Position numbers and translations under genes: made by a program
Notes under the pieces: model-generated
The model's database searches: none
What the model saw: only the letters and a program-made list of their open reading frames with translations
Told to the model about the DNA's origin: nothing
Part shown: piece by piece, positions 60,973 to 64,000 of the stretch
How positions within the stretch are numbered: the stretch's first letter is position 1
How the letters are laid out: every line of letters begins with the position of its first letter
Assembly (NCBI RefSeq): GCF_040081985.1
Contig: NZ_JBEBMH010000021.1
Span: 1 to 64,000, forward strand
Origin: Kumtagia yinganensis
GTDB taxonomy: Bacteria; Pseudomonadota; Alphaproteobacteria; Rhizobiales; Rhizobiaceae
Length of the DNA stretch: 64,000 nucleotides
Direction: 5' to 3'

Positions 60973-61728
60973 CTACGCCGCCTCTTCGATGATGCCGGCA
61001 TAACCATTGGCTTCAAGCTCGTGCGCCAGCGTCTTGTCGCCCGACTTGATCACCTGGCCGCGATAAAGCACGTGCACCGTATCCGGCACGATGTGTTCCA
61101 GAAGCCGCTGGTAATGGGTGATGACCAGGAAGGCGCGGTCGGGCGCACGCAATGAGTTGACGCCGTCGGCGACGATTCGCAGCGCATCGATGTCGAGTCC
61201 GGAATCGGTCTCGTCGAGCACGCAGAATTTCGGCTGCAGCAGCTTCATCTGCAAAATTTCGGCGCGCTTCTTCTCGCCACCGGAAAAGCCGACATTCAGC
61301 GGACGCTTCAGCATCGCCATGTCCATCTCGAGCGAGCCGGCGGCTTCCTTCACACGCTTCAGGAACTCCGGCACCTTCAGCGGCTCCTCGCCGCGCGCCT
61401 TGCGCTGGGCGTTTAGCGCGACCTTCAAAAATTCCATGGTGGCGACACCGGGAATTTCCATCGGATACTGGAAGGCAAGGAAGATGCCGGAAGCGGCGCG
61501 CTCGGCCGGATCCATCTCCAGGATCGACTGGCCATTATAAAGCACCTCGCCCTCGGTGACCTCATAGTCGTCGCGGCCGGCCAGCACATAGGACAGCGTC
61601 GATTTGCCCGACCCGTTCGGCCCCATGATCGCCGCCACCTCGCCGGCTTTCACCGTCAGGTTCAGGCCGCGGATGATCTCCGTGCCGGTCGAGGCGATGC
61701 GGGCATGCAGGTTCTTGATTTCAAGCAT
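60973..61728 (-). CDS. sufC: Fe-S assembly ATPase SufC
   Basis: This is a 251-aa soluble ABC-type ATPase: Walker A GPNGSGKST, signature FSGGEKKRAEILQM, Walker B CVLDETDSGLDIDA. Complete and typical. It overlaps the small membrane gene upstream by eight bases and is followed by sufD. Confidence 0.96.
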   Translation of the reverse strand: MLEIKNLHARIASTGTEIIRGLNLTVKAGEVAAIMGPNGSGKSTLSYVLAGRDDYEVTEGEVLYNGQSILEMDPAERAASGIFLAFQYPMEIPGVATMEFLKVALNAQRKARGEEPLKVPEFLKRVKEAAGSLEMDMAMLKRPLNVGFSGGEKKRAEILQMKLLQPKFCVLDETDSGLDIDALRIVADGVNSLRAPDRAFLVITHYQRLLEHIVPDTVHVLYRGQVIKSGDKTLAHELEANGYAGIIEEAA

Positions 61729-62011
61729 TGTTCTGGTCTTTCAGGTAGTCGCTGTAACGTATTGAATAGTCAGTGTGCTTGCGCGCCGTGCCGATGAAGT
61801 ACCAGGCCGAGGCAGCCATGCCGGCGAGAAAAGCCAGCGCCCACAGCCAGACCGGCCCGATCGACGCCAGAAGCAACGCGACAACAGCCGAAGCCACCAC
61901 ACCGCCGACTAAAAACCAAACCACGCGCCAGCCGTCCGGCGTGACCGGATAGGAACCGGAGCCGCCGTTGGAGCGAACGAACCAGATGTGGGCGGGGAGA
62001 TCGGCGGCCAT
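61721..62011 (-). CDS. Small membrane protein (96 aa) in the suf operon
   Basis: ATG 62011 begins ADLPAHIWFVRSNGGSGSYP; the frame to 62023 adds four residues. Two hydrophobic helices (VVWFLVGGVVASAVVALLLA and WLWALAFLAGMAASAWYFIG) are followed by a polar tail YSDYLKDQNNA. No family recognised. It overlaps sufC by eight bases, so it is co-translated with the Fe-S assembly genes. Confidence 0.7.
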   Translation of the reverse strand: MAADLPAHIWFVRSNGGSGSYPVTPDGWRVVWFLVGGVVASAVVALLLASIGPVWLWALAFLAGMAASAWYFIGTARKHTDYSIRYSDYLKDQNNA

Positions 62012-62019
62012 GGCGAGCC

Positions 62020-62400
62020 TCACTCCACGGCCAGATCGTCAGGAACATGGTCATTCGCCGAAAATCGCTGCGTCACCTCGATCCTGCCGACGATATGCCG
62101 GTTGAACTCCTCCAGTTCCTCGGCCGGCACCCATAGGTCCTCATGCTCGCGCCCGCCAACGATCTTGCGGTCGAACTTACCCGCATAGGCGGCGTCGACC
62201 TCAAAGCGCGTGACGAATCCTTCTTTCGAGCCGAACCGCGTATTCCAGTCGTGTGCAATCTGCGAGGCATAGGCCTCATTAGTCACAGGGTAGAAGATCG
62301 GCTGCTCGGGCAAGCGCGGCGGAAACGCTGTCCAGCCGCTGTCGGCTATCAGCTTCAGTTCATTGGCGCCGACGGGGCGGTAGCGGGTGAGGGATGTCAT
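62020..62400 (-). CDS. 126-aa conserved hypothetical protein in the suf operon
   Basis: This is a soluble protein beginning MTSLTRYRPVGANELKLIAD from ATG 62400 (GGAG upstream). Segments FPPRLPEQPIFYPVTNEAYA, HDWNTRFGSKEGFVTRFEVD and GGREHEDLWVPAEELEEFN resemble a group sometimes labelled ADP-ribosylation/crystallin J1-like in rhizobia; I recall that label but cannot verify it. No catalytic motif is clear. It is coupled by ATGA to the 82-aa gene upstream. Confidence 0.7.
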   Translation of the reverse strand: MTSLTRYRPVGANELKLIADSGWTAFPPRLPEQPIFYPVTNEAYASQIAHDWNTRFGSKEGFVTRFEVDAAYAGKFDRKIVGGREHEDLWVPAEELEEFNRHIVGRIEVTQRFSANDHVPDDLAVE

Positions 62401-62645
62401 TTTCCGCGCTCCTGCCCATTGTTGGCCGAGCCGCCCCGTACCAGTATGTCGGCCAGGTTGCTCCATGGCGAAAGCAGAATGACAAAGAAAGCCAACGCGC
62501 CAAACCCGGAAACCACACCGCCGATCCTCAACAAATCGGCAAAACCTCCAATGGCCCCAATCAAGGCCACGAAAGCGCCGGCAATCGCCAGGAACAGCGC
62601 GATGACGTAGGGCGCAGCAATCACGATCGGCAAGATCATCCGCAT
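62397..62645 (-). CDS. 82-aa small membrane protein in the suf operon
   Basis: ATG 62645 follows AGGTAG. The peptide is hydrophobic over most of its length, with helices PIVIAAPYVIALFLAIAGAF and VVSGFGALAFFVILL, and ends in a polar tail SANNGQERGK. It begins 32 bases after the sufB stop. No family recognised. With the 126-aa and 96-aa genes it forms a three-gene insert between sufB and sufC. Confidence 0.65.
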   Translation of the reverse strand: MRMILPIVIAAPYVIALFLAIAGAFVALIGAIGGFADLLRIGGVVSGFGALAFFVILLSPWSNLADILVRGGSANNGQERGK

Positions 62646-62677
62646 CGACTACCTGCAAGTTTCAGGAGCAATCGCCA

Positions 62678-64000
<1,323 letters not shown>

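Overview
The window looks like chromosome of a GC-rich alphaproteobacterium of the Rhizobiales, closest in style to Mesorhizobium and relatives. The reasons are a FixL/FixJ/FixK oxygen-signalling set with FixK-type boxes, rhizobial long intergenic palindromes, the order tRNA-Trp, secE, nusG, rplK, rplA, rplJ, rplL, rpoB, rpoC, and a sufBCDS-sufT cluster with small genes inserted. This is inferred from gene content and protein character; no database search was run.

Region by region. (1) 1-1.2 kb: the 3' end of an IS3-family transposase abuts an AT-richer astacin-like protease whose signal-peptide region appears disrupted. (2) 1.26-11.4 kb: OmpA-like domain protein, a likely AbgT / M20 peptidase / SLC13 uptake operon, a DUF1269 protein, an AraC regulator, an AI-2E-family permease and a small secreted protein. 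(3) 11.6-22.6 kb: a micro-oxic module with two divergent universal stress protein genes, fixL-fixJ, a receiver-like gene, fixK, hemN and a phosphoketolase. Five FNR/FixK-type dyads (TTGA-N6-TCAA or TTGA-N6-GCAA) lie upstream of these genes, and a FixJ-like site precedes fixK. One stress protein gene and hemN each carry a frameshift. (4) 22.7-43.0 kb: a 20-kb sulfur acquisition island. It holds ssuA-ssuA-ssuD-ssuC-ssuB, a sulfate ABC transporter (sbp/cysP-cysT-cysW-cysA), an Rrf2 regulator with four clustered Cys, an FAD protein, a luciferase-like monooxygenase, three small genes (49, 109 and 59 aa), tauA-tauB-tauC, and a cystathionine beta-synthase / gamma-lyase pair. A 16-bp near-palindrome, CTAY-N8-RTAGA, recurs at five non-coding sites in this island and is the best candidate for an operator of the Rrf2 protein. 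(5) 43.1-55.6 kb: the RNA polymerase and ribosomal protein block, ordinary in every respect. (6) 55.7-64 kb: two secreted ClpP-fold paralogues and the suf operon, running off the right edge inside sufB.

Together, region 3 looks like a compact O2-responsive regulon (sensor, regulator, haem synthesis, stress proteins, fermentative carbon flow). Region 4 looks like a sulfur-starvation regulon that imports sulfate and sulfonates, releases sulfite from sulfonates and links to cysteine synthesis by reverse transsulfuration. The most novel element is the operator network around the Rrf2 gene with its small-protein cassette.
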